Positions 20,040 through 31,131 of a stretch of DNA of 64,000 nt are shown here, piece after piece. The number at the start of each line of letters is the position of its first letter. Position 1 is the first letter of the stretch. A model generated the notes under the pieces. It made no database searches and was not told where the DNA came from. It worked only from the letters and a program-made list of their open reading frames with translations. The stretch is taken from positions 124,001 to 188,000 of the forward strand of contig JALLLS010000065.1 in NCBI GenBank assembly GCA_025094145.1, given 5' to 3'. This stretch comes from Spinellus fusiger (lineage: Eukaryota > Mucoromycota > Mucoromycetes > Mucorales > Phycomycetaceae). Made by a program: the position numbers and the translations under genes.

Positions 20040-22973
20040 AAATCTTAGAGAGCATAAAGCCTCGTTGAAATAATCTGCCAGTGGGGAAACATCCAGAAAC
20101 ACAAGTGTTTTACTATGTTCACCTAAATTAATAGAGATTAGAAATAATGTTTGTCTATAGAATAGTCCTTACCTAATGAGTACTTGAGAAGGTATGTAAA
20201 CTTTGAGCTTCTATATGGAGCGTGCATATCTTTGTTTTTGTTATATAAAGACTTGCAATGACATCTCCAGGACAGCTCAGCCTTTTGCTGACTGACTGTG
20301 TTTCTCGTAATCCATCTCTAGTTGATCCTGATATGTTTAGTCTTTCAGATTCTGCCAAATCTACTAAATTCAATAACCCCTCTGTTGTTTCTCCTGTAGC
20401 GGAATTCCTTCCCTGTATTCTCAAGATAAGGCCACTGTGGCTGTGGGAAGAGCGTTCGTTAATGCTTGTAGCTGCTATTGCTCTGTTGTGGCTGGTCTTC
20501 TTAAGCATAGCACGCACATCTGCTAGGGAGTCTAAAAGAATGATAAAAAGAATGATAATTAGCCAAGTGACAGTGTGAATGAAGGACTTACCACTTGTTA
20601 TGCCAGTAACCTCGGTTTATCAATATTTTTCATGTCTGATTTCATAGTTTGTTTTTCCATGTTTATGATTATCACCCAATAGGTCACGAATGGACTCGTT
20701 GTATATTTCATGAAATTGCCTCACCATTTTGTAGTGCCAATTATTTTCTTCCACCTTCTGAACTACATCATAGAGTTGATGAACAGCTCGTGGGATGACT
20801 CCTCTGTCTTCACCTGGTGCTTCCTTCTATAGTGTATGTATAAAAGTATTATGGGTTAGTCCACCTATGTTTAACCTTTCTTTCATTCTTTCTTACCTTT
20901 TCACTTCCTGTATGGCCGTATCTAGTATAAATACAAACAAAATTAAACATTAATAAACTATTATTAATGATAATAATCAAGATAACTTACGCAAAAATAC
21001 AAATAGTGTGCCCCTCTGGAGCTGGCTGAACAAGATGGAAGCCTTCTTCATAGCATTCTTTCTGTATGTTTTTATGAGGAAATACCTGGTCAAGAGAGAA
21101 TCTGTGTTTTCTGCTAGACATACGACCAAGTATACGCTTTGATTTCTGATTGATTTAGATTGTATCATTGTCTTTACCACAGAACTCCATGTCTGTGATT
21201 AAGTTAGGGTTTGGCTTTTCAGACTCTAAACAATTTGCTTAGTGACATGACATGATATACTTCAGTTTCCTTTTTCTTCTTCTTATCCATAGCTGGGTGT
21301 ACACGACAGAAGACACCGATATTTCCCTTGTATTCTTGCAAATCTTCTTCAGCAAAGACATTGGACTCTGATTCTGCTTATTTCTTCTTCTCTTCTCCTC
21401 TTTTCTTCTTTTATTTCATTCCCCACAGTTTCGATGATGTGTTATGAATAGGCAGGCTGTTTGTCCATTACCTAAAACAAAGGGTCATTAGTTTCTATGC
21501 AGAAGAATGAATTGACTTGCCTTTACTTTTGCATTTAGAACTTCAAATTCCCCTTGTGTTGTATGATGATTAGTTTGTGGTTTTTCATGTGATTCCTATA
21601 GTCATTATCAGTTAATGAGTTCATATGGAGTGGGCATATGAAATGACAAATCCTACCTTTAGGCTTTTATGTTCAGTGGCATGGTGATGGATTTTAGTTT
21701 CCAAGGCAACAAGCTCTTCTTCCATGTTAACTTTTTTTCTTTTAAAACTCTACTCATTCTCCTTCAAGTACATTAGATCCTTCTCATGAGATCTGCTTTC
21801 TGTTTCCTTTTACAATTCAGATGATTTCATTTTCTCCTCATCTTTTCTTACTTCTTCCTAATAAAGGTATAATTAGGGTCATGTAGAGTGTTGTATGTGT
21901 ATGTCTTTACCTGTTCTTCTCTCTTCGAATCATTTACTCCTTCTGCAACCTCTAATGTCTGTACGTCCTTGTCTGGTATATCGCTTTCTTGTTTTTTTTT
22001 TGGATTCAGATGGTTCAGCAACTAATGGAATAATAAAGAGAGTGAGTTGACAGATAGTGTATTATTCATATGTACTCTTTGTATTACCTGCTTCAATGTG
22101 TTCTTGATGATTCAACTTTTGCTACGTGAAATGGGTTAGATTGTACAATTGAAGGCACTTCTATTCTATATTTACTTACCTTTTCATCAAGAGCGCATCT
22201 CTTTTTCACATTAGTATCCAGTGACTTGGATGAAATATTTTTGGTTTTAGCAGCTACAGTGTCACTGATTGTGGTAGTTGGTTGCTCAGGTTTAGAAGAG
22301 CGTGGCATGATTGGATTTTGTTTGCGTGGTTGAATGCGGGGTGTTCTTAATGAGAGAGGGGTGGCAATAGGGGGTCGGGTGGTGGTGGTGTTTGGTTGTT
22401 TAAGCTTAGAAGAGAGTGGCATTATTGGGTTTTGTTTGCGTGGTTGGATTCGAGGTGCTCTCAATGATGGGGTAGGAGTAGTAGTAGGAGGTCGGGTGGC
22501 GGCAGCTGGTCGTGTAGTATCAATAACACATCTTTTCTTTGTAGTTGTATTCAGCAACTCGACTGATTTTCTCTTTGTTCAGCAGCCACAATGTTGCTGG
22601 TGGTGGTATCTGGCTGCTCAGTCTGGGAAGAATGCGACACTATTGGGTTCTGTCTGCGAGGCTGAATACGAGGTGCTTTTAATGCAAGAGGAGTAGCCAC
22701 AGGAAGTCTGGTGGTGCTTGTACCAGAACGACGTGGCTCACCAGAAGGCTTCTTAATAGTTTGTGAGGGGGATAGTCCTGACACTGCAGGTGGTCTACTG
22801 TCTGTTCTTTGGCTGGAACTAAGTGCTGTACGTTCCTTTCTCAATAGTGAGGCACGCGTACTTTTGACTGCCATGGAGGGAGTGGATAGAGACACGGGCT
22901 TCTTGGTTATTCTGGATGATTTCACATCCAAAATACTTCTTTTCTTGCTGTCTTTAGGTGTTACTGGAGGCAT
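20040..22973 (-). pseudogene. Kinesin-14 (KAR3/KIFC1-type) pseudogene
   Basis: A minus-strand C-terminal-motor kinesin in decay. From 22973: a basic disordered N-terminus with three repeats of about 37 residues ('APRIQPRRQNPIVSHSSQTE' and variants), a coiled-coil stalk (about 21300-22090) containing stops, then motor exons. These are 20990-21120 ('HRFSLDQVFPHKNIQKECYE'), 20898-20922 (P-loop), 20620-20826 ('DRGVIPRAVHQLYDVVQKVE'), 20257-20550 ('SINERSSHSHSGLILRIQG', 'LLNLVDLAESERLN'), 20174-20233 and about 20040-20128 ('SKTLVFLDVSPLADYFNEAL'). Nucleotide-binding residues are lost: the P-loop reads GHTGSEK instead of GQTGSGK, and switch II reads DLAESE instead of DLAGSE. TGA-TAA stops interrupt the frame near 20628. 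Intron positions are kept, so it decayed in place and is not a retrocopy. Confidence 0.82.
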
Positions 22974-25523
22974 TTGGATTGGAGTGAGTTATGTATAGAG
23001 TAGAAAAGAAGTAAGATTATTTTTGTAAGAAAAGGATGAAAAGAAGTAAGATGTGCATATCTATAATTCGCCGATGTTTTAAATGTATGAGCATTAGTTT
23101 CACATGTAATTGGCATGACTGTAAATTTGATTGGACACTCTACTGGTGTGTATGCCGTCCGTGTGGTTTCTGTCCAAAGGTATCTTTTTTAGATGACAGG
23201 CAGTTAGACAATGTATATTTATTAAACTGCTTTATACTTCTGCTTTTATATAATAATAAAAATCAAATAAAACACATCTTGTCACTTTCTAGATAGTTTG
23301 TTTGTACTATGGTCGTCTATCAGCCAGTAAACCAAAGGCTCCAGCGATAAATGGGGAGAAGGAAGGATAAACTAATAGGCTTATTCTTCTTGGTTCTAGT
23401 AGTATCTTGCTAAATAGATGATATTTAGTTTATAGAAAATAGATAGAAATACAATAAGAAAGAAAGAAAGAGTCTTTAATAGTATTGAATAATTATCAGC
23501 TACTATTCAACTATTGATATGATAGTGTCGTTGATGGCTTCTTGGCTTCAAAGGTATTTTGTTGAGTTAACGTACGATTCACTCTGTTTTTATTTATTTA
23601 TTCAAATTGTATGTCATACTTTTATACTTTTATTCTAATCTAACAATTATTACAAATAGAGTAATTTGGCGTAAATTATTACTAAATAGAGCAAACTCTA
23701 ATGCAGGCTGTTGTACTTTCATAATCTAAAAAGACCTATCCACTGCATTCAAATACGCCACAGCTTATCCTATATGCCTCATCCCAGACTCATCATTGTA
23801 TGGTCATTCTTAAAAATAAAAAATAAAAAATAAAAAAAGACCAACTGTTGGTTTCTCGTCTTTCTTAATAAAGATACTATTTATTATAGTCATTAGGAAT
23901 AGATTCTTACTGGTATCTAACCAATGAACCTGTGTTTATAAACAGATAGAGAGTCCATGCATGAAACTAAAAGTCTAGATATTTCTAATAACACAAGTAG
24001 TTGAAAAATACTTTATATGTGCCATCTTTTAGGCTTACATATTTATTTGCTTCTGCTATTCTATTAGAATGTTGGTTTTATTACACACTGTTCTTCTTCA
24101 TAACACTATTTATCTCAAAGTCATCACCTCTTTTATATTGATTTGTACGGTGTTTATCTGAATATAGGTTCTACACACACTGTACATCTTAGCTACCTAA
24201 TAAGACCTAATAATAAAAATAAAAAAAATAAAAAAAGAAACACTAACACTTTATACAGGTTCTCCATCCAAAGTGGATGTAACCATAGAGAGGAAGTGTA
24301 TGAATAAACACATCTAGCTTACTATTATTATCCTATAATTCAGATAACAAGATATGTCCACTTGATACCTATGTAGCCGACATTTCTATCTGTACGGAGA
24401 ATAAAAGAAAAAGACCCTCTGTAAATGTATAGGAAGCCATTGATCATCAAAAAAGACATACAAATCCATTCAATTGTTGTGCTATGTATTTTTAAACTGT
24501 GGTGTATTTCTCTTTTCTTCATTCATAAAAGAGGGTGCTTTAAGACCAAGAGCACCAAATTCATTCGTTTTGTTGCAATACTTATTGTTATTCGATGCAT
24601 AGGCCTTTCAATATGTGGTTTTTCACTATGTAGCCTTTTGATATATATTTTCTCAATTTGTGGCATCTCATTCTGTGGCTGTTCAGGTGTAGCCTGTATG
24701 GATGAGGTTTGGATAGTGTCAGGACTATCGAATTCATAAATATACTATTATAGTAAAATATAAAGAGCAAATTAAAAAGTCCAATCATATGAAATAAAAT
24801 AGTTTGTGCATAATACTTTATTTCTACTTATTGTCCAAGATAAATAACACTACAATTGTATCAAGACTGTCATAAACATTATTATAATACAAGTGAAAAT
24901 ATTAAACAGTGATTCTTATGGAATTTATATTTTAAAGCATAAGTTTATCTATTACTCAATACCAAACATTAGTATAAAAGAGTTAGTATTTGTTTCCAGA
25001 GAGTATCTATCATCCTTATAGTGTGTAATGTATATAGACACTTATTTCTATTATTTTTTATTGTTCTTTACTGTTTTTATTCTCAATTTTATAATTGGGT
25101 ATTTCTTTTCAGCATGTCTTGATTATGCCATACAAATAAACGCAAGTGATTTATTTTTTCTGTACATCAATCTAAAGCAGTAGTATTTTATTGTGATTAT
25201 CATGACATCTTGGTTATTGTCTGAACATATATTTATATTCCAACCTAACTATCCTATATGAAAAAAAAATGAATTACATAGCTCATAGGATTGTATGACT
25301 GATTCGTAGAACTAATTCTTTGTAGTAAGCTGCCATTTCTTGGTCATATCACAATGTATCTACTTTCTGTTTAGTTTCTATCATTGTTTGGACATCTGCA
25401 ACGACTTTTGCGCAAATAACCATACTTACAACAGCTTGTATATCTATTTTGAAGATGGTTCACTCAAATAATGCTATTGGGTATATAATTAGGATAGACA
25501 TACTTGTTCAAGAAAGTGTGAAT
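22974..25523. other. AT-rich gap, no gene seen
   Basis: About 2.5 kb, strongly AT-rich with A-runs (23815-23840, 24210-24240). A second copy of the dispersed repeat lies at about 23310-23402. At 24510-24745 the minus strand has an open stretch without ATG that reads 'IQATPEQPQNEMPQIEK', possibly relic coding sequence, unidentified. Confidence 0.5.
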
Positions 25524-26170
25524 ATAGCCACACCCAACTGAATTGAATACTTTTGAAAATAAATATCAGGAGGAAATAGATAGGCCATGTTCAATATAAA
25601 ATAAAACACTTTACATTTGATTTAGAAGCTTCAGACTTAAGCTCAACAAAGCTTAATATCTTTAATTATAGAAAATGAAATAATAATAATACAGTTAATA
25701 TTTTGTATGGCCTTCTTTGGCATCAATGACATCCTGGCATCTGTCTGTCATACTCTGAACTCATCATTGTGCAAGTTCAACACTAACTTTCTATATTGGT
25801 AATAGATACCCTTCTTTCTTCAATTCATATTTCCAAGGCGTATCAGACATGTTCAATTGAGTTCAATTTAGGGATTTGTGTAGGCTAGTAATCAAAGAAC
25901 CCTAATTTGATGTATTTATTTCCACCCTCTATCATAGGCCCCAGTATGACAGCTAGCACCCTCTTCTTGTAACAGAAACTCCCTGTCCTCCTTTATGTTA
26001 AAAATCTATGTACTAAGGATGGAGATCAGAAGCAAAAAAAAAAGATTTATTTGTTCTGGTTTACAGTGCCATTAACAAAAACTCATGGGTCAAATACATT
26101 AGCCTGAAAACAGCTCCAAAGCATGACACTACTGCCATAAAACTACGTTGTTGGAACAATAGGATTAGGA
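25524..26170 (-). mobile_element. Tc1/mariner transposase relic
   Basis: The left end at about 25524-25560 resembles the terminal repeat of the MITE at 44169 (GCCACACCCAA, then ACTTTTGAA, then TATCAGGA). Reading leftward on the minus strand, pieces of a Tc1 transposase can be followed in changing frames: 'FVNGTVNQNKY' near 26040-26075, 'NSIEHV' near 25850, and the C-terminus 'DVIDAKEGHTKY' plus stop near 25697-25735. Stops and frameshifts make it inactive. The right terminal repeat is not found, and the relic abuts the 3' end of the next gene. Confidence 0.78.
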
Positions 26171-26182
26171 TCATAGTGTTCT

Positions 26183-27161
26183 CTAACATTTCTGATGACA
26201 CATGTACATGTATCGTTCTCTTTCATAATAATAGAAGAGAATGCCACTTGCTTTATTGTAATAGGGAGAACACGATAGACTCAGTGCCACCGTAGGAGAA
26301 GAAGATGATTGTCCAGGGCTGTGAGATTCCAAAGATACCAAAGAATCTCTCTTTCTCGGGGTATTTTGTGGTTTGGACTCTTCTTGATCATCCATCTCTC
26401 TGTTATATCTGTTCCTTGCCATCCACTGCTTCTCATTCCATAGAATAATACTACTGCCTAGGAGAGAAGCCACCCATAACACACACAAAGTCCAGGCCAT
26501 CAACATGACTACTGTTGCACAGCGACACTATATATATAAAAAAGTATAAAGAGAGAGAGAGCATCATTAGGGATACTTTCCCATATCTCCCTCAAATAGC
26601 ACACATTATGCATTTGTTCATTTACCTGATGTGCCCATGCACTTGTGTAGCTTTGGCCAAAAGAAACTTCTAGCTTTGGATCTATTGCACAATGGGAGGC
26701 AGTGTGTGTATGCACTGTCATGGCAATGCCTGCCAACAGCCACAACATGGCATAAAAGATAGAAAGAACAAAGACTGTACGTGGCTGTAGGCAGAACTTG
26801 CCCAATGTCTTGCACTTGTTTTTGCGATCATACATCCAAGGGAAATAGATCAGAAATAAAGGAACAATGAGACTGATAAGAGTGGCAAAGAGAGTATAAT
26901 TAGGGCCTGTTTGACTTGTTCCCTAAGAATACCAAGACAAAGCGTTATGTGGATTATTTCTCTGGTTTTTTTTGTCTCTTGTTGAATAGGACTTACATAG
27001 TAGCGTATTTCAATCACAAGAACAGGCACTACTACACAGATACACAGGAGAGTGATGATGGTCTGTAACATGTGCAAAAGTGTATTGAGGGACCCAAGAT
27101 AAGGCATGTTTTCTGGTACGTGAACAGGCAGTTCTGGTACAAGAGATTGTTTTGCTATCAT
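26183..27161 (-). CDS. Four-helix membrane protein (MARVEL-like), unknown
   Basis: Three exons on the minus strand: complement(join(26183..26527, 26626..26922, 26997..27161)), 268 residues with all phases matching. There are four membrane segments: 'MLQTIITLLCICVVVPVLVI', 'LFATLISLIVPLFLIYF', 'VFVLSIFYAMLWLLAGIAM' and 'LMAWTLCVLWVASLLGSSII'. A loop between helices 3 and 4 contains cysteine and histidine, and a polar Ser-rich cytosolic tail follows ('SLVSLESHSPGQSSSSP'). Four helices with small charged loops and a conserved Trp/Cys before the last helix recall fungal MARVEL-domain proteins, but I could not confirm the family. The gene is divergent from the zinc-finger gene at 28213. Confidence 0.72.
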
Positions 27162-28212
27162 TTTCGTGGTGTTGACTAGAAGAAATGATATTAACAAAGG
27201 GGATTTTATACTACTGACTCGACTCCAGATTTGATGTTTATGAAAACAAACAAATAGACACTTCCATTGTCTTTTTGATCCATCTAGATGTGAGAAAAGG
27301 AGACACAGGTTTGGATGTTGCACAGCCTAGAAGAAGAGTCAATTTATAGTTTATAGCAACATGAGGCTGTTGTTTTAGTAACAGGCCATGACTCTATCAG
27401 ACATATCTCCATGTTCAATGATGAAAATACAAACAAAGGGCTAGAATAAAGAGCCTTATTATGAGTATAAAAAGGAACTTCTTATGTATAGAATAATGTG
27501 TTTATTAAGAAGAAAATGAATGAATTGATTTTTATATATTAGGTGTGCATTGTTCAATGGTTGAAATGTCCCTGGTGAGTGAGAGAGAATGGAAATGGGT
27601 TTTTTTATTATTTCTATTATCAATGATAGACTTATTAAGTGTAGGTTTATTCTTTATTGTACTTGTACATATTAGGGCGTTTATTATTATTATTACTACT
27701 GTTATTTTAGTGCAATGTATACATTGTGATTTCTATCTTTATTCTTGCCCCCTGTAACTCTATCTCTCTCGTTATAACATATATTCTAACAATTTGCTAT
27801 TCAATGATGAATTGGTATCCATTTATTTTGGTGTTATCTACCATTGATATAGAATAACATAACGGATAGTCACTGTTCTTTCTATCACTTTAGTCTTATT
27901 TGACATTTATCACAGTCTGGCATTGATGTTTTTATGCTTTGAATAAGGCCAATCTGGATGCACTTTTTGTGTGATTGTCTCTTCTTTCAATCTCTTTTTA
28001 GAATAAATCTCAAAAAATTTCTCTTCTATCCATATCAGAGGTTTTAATGAAGAAATTGGTGGCGTTGTATAGTACAGATAGGATAAGAAAAGTAATATTA
28101 TAAGAAACAAGATATAGAGTTCGGAATTTAAAAGACTCAAGTTTTCTATTTCTATAGGCTACTTTAAACTAAGCATAAGACTTCTTTTTTTTTTCGTTCA
28201 ATGAATAATAGT
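27162..28212. other. Divergent intergenic region with one small ORF
   Basis: About 1 kb between two divergently transcribed genes, so both promoters must lie here. It is AT-rich. One small minus-strand ORF (27910-28140) is listed separately. Nothing else is supported. Confidence 0.5.
27910..28140 (-). CDS. Possible 76-residue single-pass membrane protein
   Basis: An ATG-started, intronless minus-strand ORF. Residues 7-28 are hydrophobic ('LYILFLIILLFLSYLYY'), followed by a Lys/Glu-rich tail ('EKFFEIYSKKRLKEETITQK') ending at 'NINARL'. This is a plausible small membrane protein, but AT-rich DNA can produce such ORFs by chance and no family is recognised. Confidence 0.3.
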   Translation of the reverse strand: MSLLNSELYILFLIILLFLSYLYYTTPPISSLKPLIWIEEKFFEIYSKKRLKEETITQKVHPDWPYSKHKNINARL

Positions 28213-29784
28213 ATGTCAACTTCACTTCCTGTTGTGGACTCCACTTTAGACTGTACAAAAGCAGATAGTATGTAAATAAGCACTGTTTGATGCTCCCTGA
28301 CTGTCTCTCTTTATGAAGACGCACTTTAAAATCCAATAAGCCAACCAACAGCACTAACACACTGTGTCTAGTATTCTCGCCCTTGACAGTAGAACCTTAT
28401 GGACTCCAGAATAGAGTGCATCCTGCTATTGCTGACACTTCTTCCTTCTCACCAGCAGCACCCACTATCACTGCACCTAAACCATCACCCAGTCAAGACA
28501 AGACGAATGACCTGTACTGTCGACCCTGCAAGAAAAAGTTCACAAACAAAGCTACTTGGGAAAATCACTTGAAGAGTGCAAAGCATATTGCTAATGAAAA
28601 AAAGACAATGCCAATGAAAAAGGGTGGGCAGTCGACTTTTAATTTTATTTATTTATTCTATCACTCACCTGTGAATATCAGTAGTTCAGCAGAGAGAACA
28701 ATCTATTTCAGTAGAGTGTCCACAAAGCTCAGGTAAACAATAGTCATCGTAGTAATAACAATAACAATAATAACCTAAATACAAGTACATTGATTTGATT
28801 TGATTTTTAGAGGCATTGGCAAGACTCATTGCTACACATGCTCAAAGGGCATCAGACCCAACCACAGCAATAGCCATTTACTGGGAATTGTCAAAAAGTA
28901 ATATTTGAATGGCAGAATGATATAGAAGTATTACCTTGCCAACTCATCCATGCCTTGTCAATAGCATTCTATAGGCTCAAACGGCCTCAGAATACCATGG
29001 AGTCCTTGTATGCCCTTGTGAATCTCTATAAAGACCAGTCTACCACAGCTGCTTCTCAGGAGAAATACAGGTGGGAGAGTTCTTTGGCTCAGCTGGCACT
29101 AGCAAGACTGCTGTGTCTCTACAGTCATAAGGATACACCCACCCACTTGTCCACAGCCAGTGAATTATTTCTGCAAGTCATTCAATCTCGAACAGGTCTT
29201 TCTCTTTCTCAGTTGGATCATCTCTCAAAGGTGAGTGGCATTGTTGGTGGTATTGATCTACACCCTACTTAACATATAACTTGACGGATGCTGTGTTATT
29301 AGCAATGCAACCACCTCACTCCACACGATAGCTTATCCCAATGCCAACAACTGCTTCATCAACCTACTCTTCATTCTTTTCTTCAAGACACACCTGCTGC
29401 TCTGTCTCTGTGTGTGGAGGCGAGTCATGCACTAGCACAAAAAGGACATAAAAGTGACTATATGGAGAGAATGGCTCTCTTTCTTTCTTTCTTGGCCTTG
29501 GCCTTATGCCATGACACACCATCAAAACAAGCACAGATGGAATGCATTGAAAAGGTAAGGGGGGGAGGACTGTTCATCTATTCCAAGGATGTTTCCTTCT
29601 TCTATTGGTTACTGATACTACTCTTACAGATCTTCATGCATCTTGGAAAGACACATTGGGCATTGGATATCAAGTACATGAAAGCACACCTTGGTCTATG
29701 CAGTGGCAGTACTGACAGCCAAAAAAAGGTCTCTCTCTGGGATATGTCCCAAGTCCTTTTATTAGCCTTGGAATCAGGTAAATC

Positions 29785-29829
<45 letters not shown>

Positions 29830-30245
29830 TAAAAAGGGTGTCCATTCCTACACAAGACAGACTTACTCATCTTTCTTTCTCTTTTCTCTTTTCTCTTTTC
29901 TCTTAGAGGATAATGTGCGTGCCTGTGCTATTGAGACTACTCTATTGACATCAGAGTGTCTTCATTATCCAGATGTAGAGGTAAACTACAAGCACACTAT
30001 TACATACAATGTAAACTTTTCTCATACAAAAATAACATTGGGATCAATAGTTGATAGTTCAAATCTCAAGGGCTCTTCGATTCCTGGATATATACCAATT
30101 GGAAAAACAACTTCCTTACTGTGTAGACCATGTGGATCTTTTAATAGAAAGTAGATCAGAGAGTCTATTGATGCAGCAAGTAGAAAAAACAAGAGAAGAG
30201 CAGAGAGCTCTGTTGGACCGTCTATGTAAAATCATGGTCTACTAA
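28213..30245 (+). CDS. C2H2/U1-type zinc-finger protein with helical repeats, unknown
   Basis: Proposed eight exons: join(28213..28267, 28390..28623, 28811..28897, 28926..29230, 29303..29554, 29630..29777, 29907..29980, 30051..30245), 449 residues. Near residues 60-90 is a U1-like C2H2 finger: 'LYCRPCKKKFTNKATWENH', then LKSAKH. The remainder is helical with TPR/HAT-like pairs ('TTAIAIYWELSK', 'ALSIAFYRLKRPQNTMESLY', 'CVEASHALAQKGHKSDYMER') and a charged C-terminus ('EKTREEQRALLDRLCKIMVY'). U1-type fingers are common in RNA-processing proteins; no ortholog is recognised. The exon 2 donor (AAGG|GTGGGC) is weak. Keeping frame between exons 3 and 4 needs a 28-nt intron or a sequence error. Intron 6 holds an (AAT)n run. 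Confidence 0.7.
29786..29831. repeat. (AAT)n microsatellite
   Basis: About fifteen AAT/TAA triplets in an intron of the zinc-finger gene. Confidence 0.9.
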
Positions 30246-31131
30246 GGAAGAGTGGATTGGCATGAATTACTTCTATTAGGTAAGGATAGAGGCCATTGTC
30301 TTTTCTATCTTACTTGGACTGCCTAAATAGAGTCTCTTCTTCTGATTGAATTCATAAATACAAGATATTGACCTATAGAAGACGTCAGATTAACATTCAA
30401 GTATAAGAAGTGTGCATAAATAATTAAATAATTAAATAATTAAATAATTAAAAAAACAGTGCCAAGAAAGGAAAGGATCACATCCTTAAGAAGCAATGGT
30501 TGCTAAGAAGAGGGATTTGTTATCGTCACCCCCTCTCCCTGGAATAGAGTTGTCATGCTGTGGTGAGACTACACACATGTAGGACAAGAAGGTGGGTCTA
30601 CACCTTCAACGATGATCACATGGCTCCATAACTGTCCTCCTAAAAAAGAGTGTTTTCCTAATCTGGCATTCTGTCATCTTTATGCCATTATTTTCTATAT
30701 ATGTTCATTTGTAGGACCATGAAAGTGAATAGAACAGCCCCACTCATGAACAGAAGAAGAAATGAGAAAAGGACAAAAGAGTCCATTGATGCTTCCCAAG
30801 ATACAACACCACTTTTCCATCGTTGTCCTGGTTTCCATGTTGTTATGCATGGATTGTAGAACAGTCACAGTCCATGAGGAGAAAGAGAGAAGGGTACGGA
30901 ATATCAATCTGCCCTTTTATTCTGATTGGTCCCTTTGCTTTTCATTTGCTTGCTTATCTAGTTTCTATCTCTCTTTCTCTCTTTCTTTTTCTTTCTTTCT
31001 CACATATATCTACATTTATATTTATATTTATATTTTTATATATATTTATATTTTTATATATATACATTTTTATATATATACACACACGCACACAATTGTA
31101 CTAGTTTCCATTGAAAGAAAGCCTCTCTACC
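30246..31131. other. Intergenic region, no secure gene
   Basis: AT-rich with (TTAAATAA)n at 30418-30450 and TTTATAT runs at 31010-31080, just upstream of the VHS-GAT gene. An ATG-started 46-codon plus-strand ORF (30719-30859, rich in Arg/Lys) and a short basic stretch at 30460-30545 are seen but too weak to call. Confidence 0.5.

Noticed and set aside
30719..30859. 46-codon basic ORF upstream of the VHS-GAT gene
   Set aside because: Starts with ATG and is open, but it is short, has no recognisable feature and no splice partner; chance is likely.
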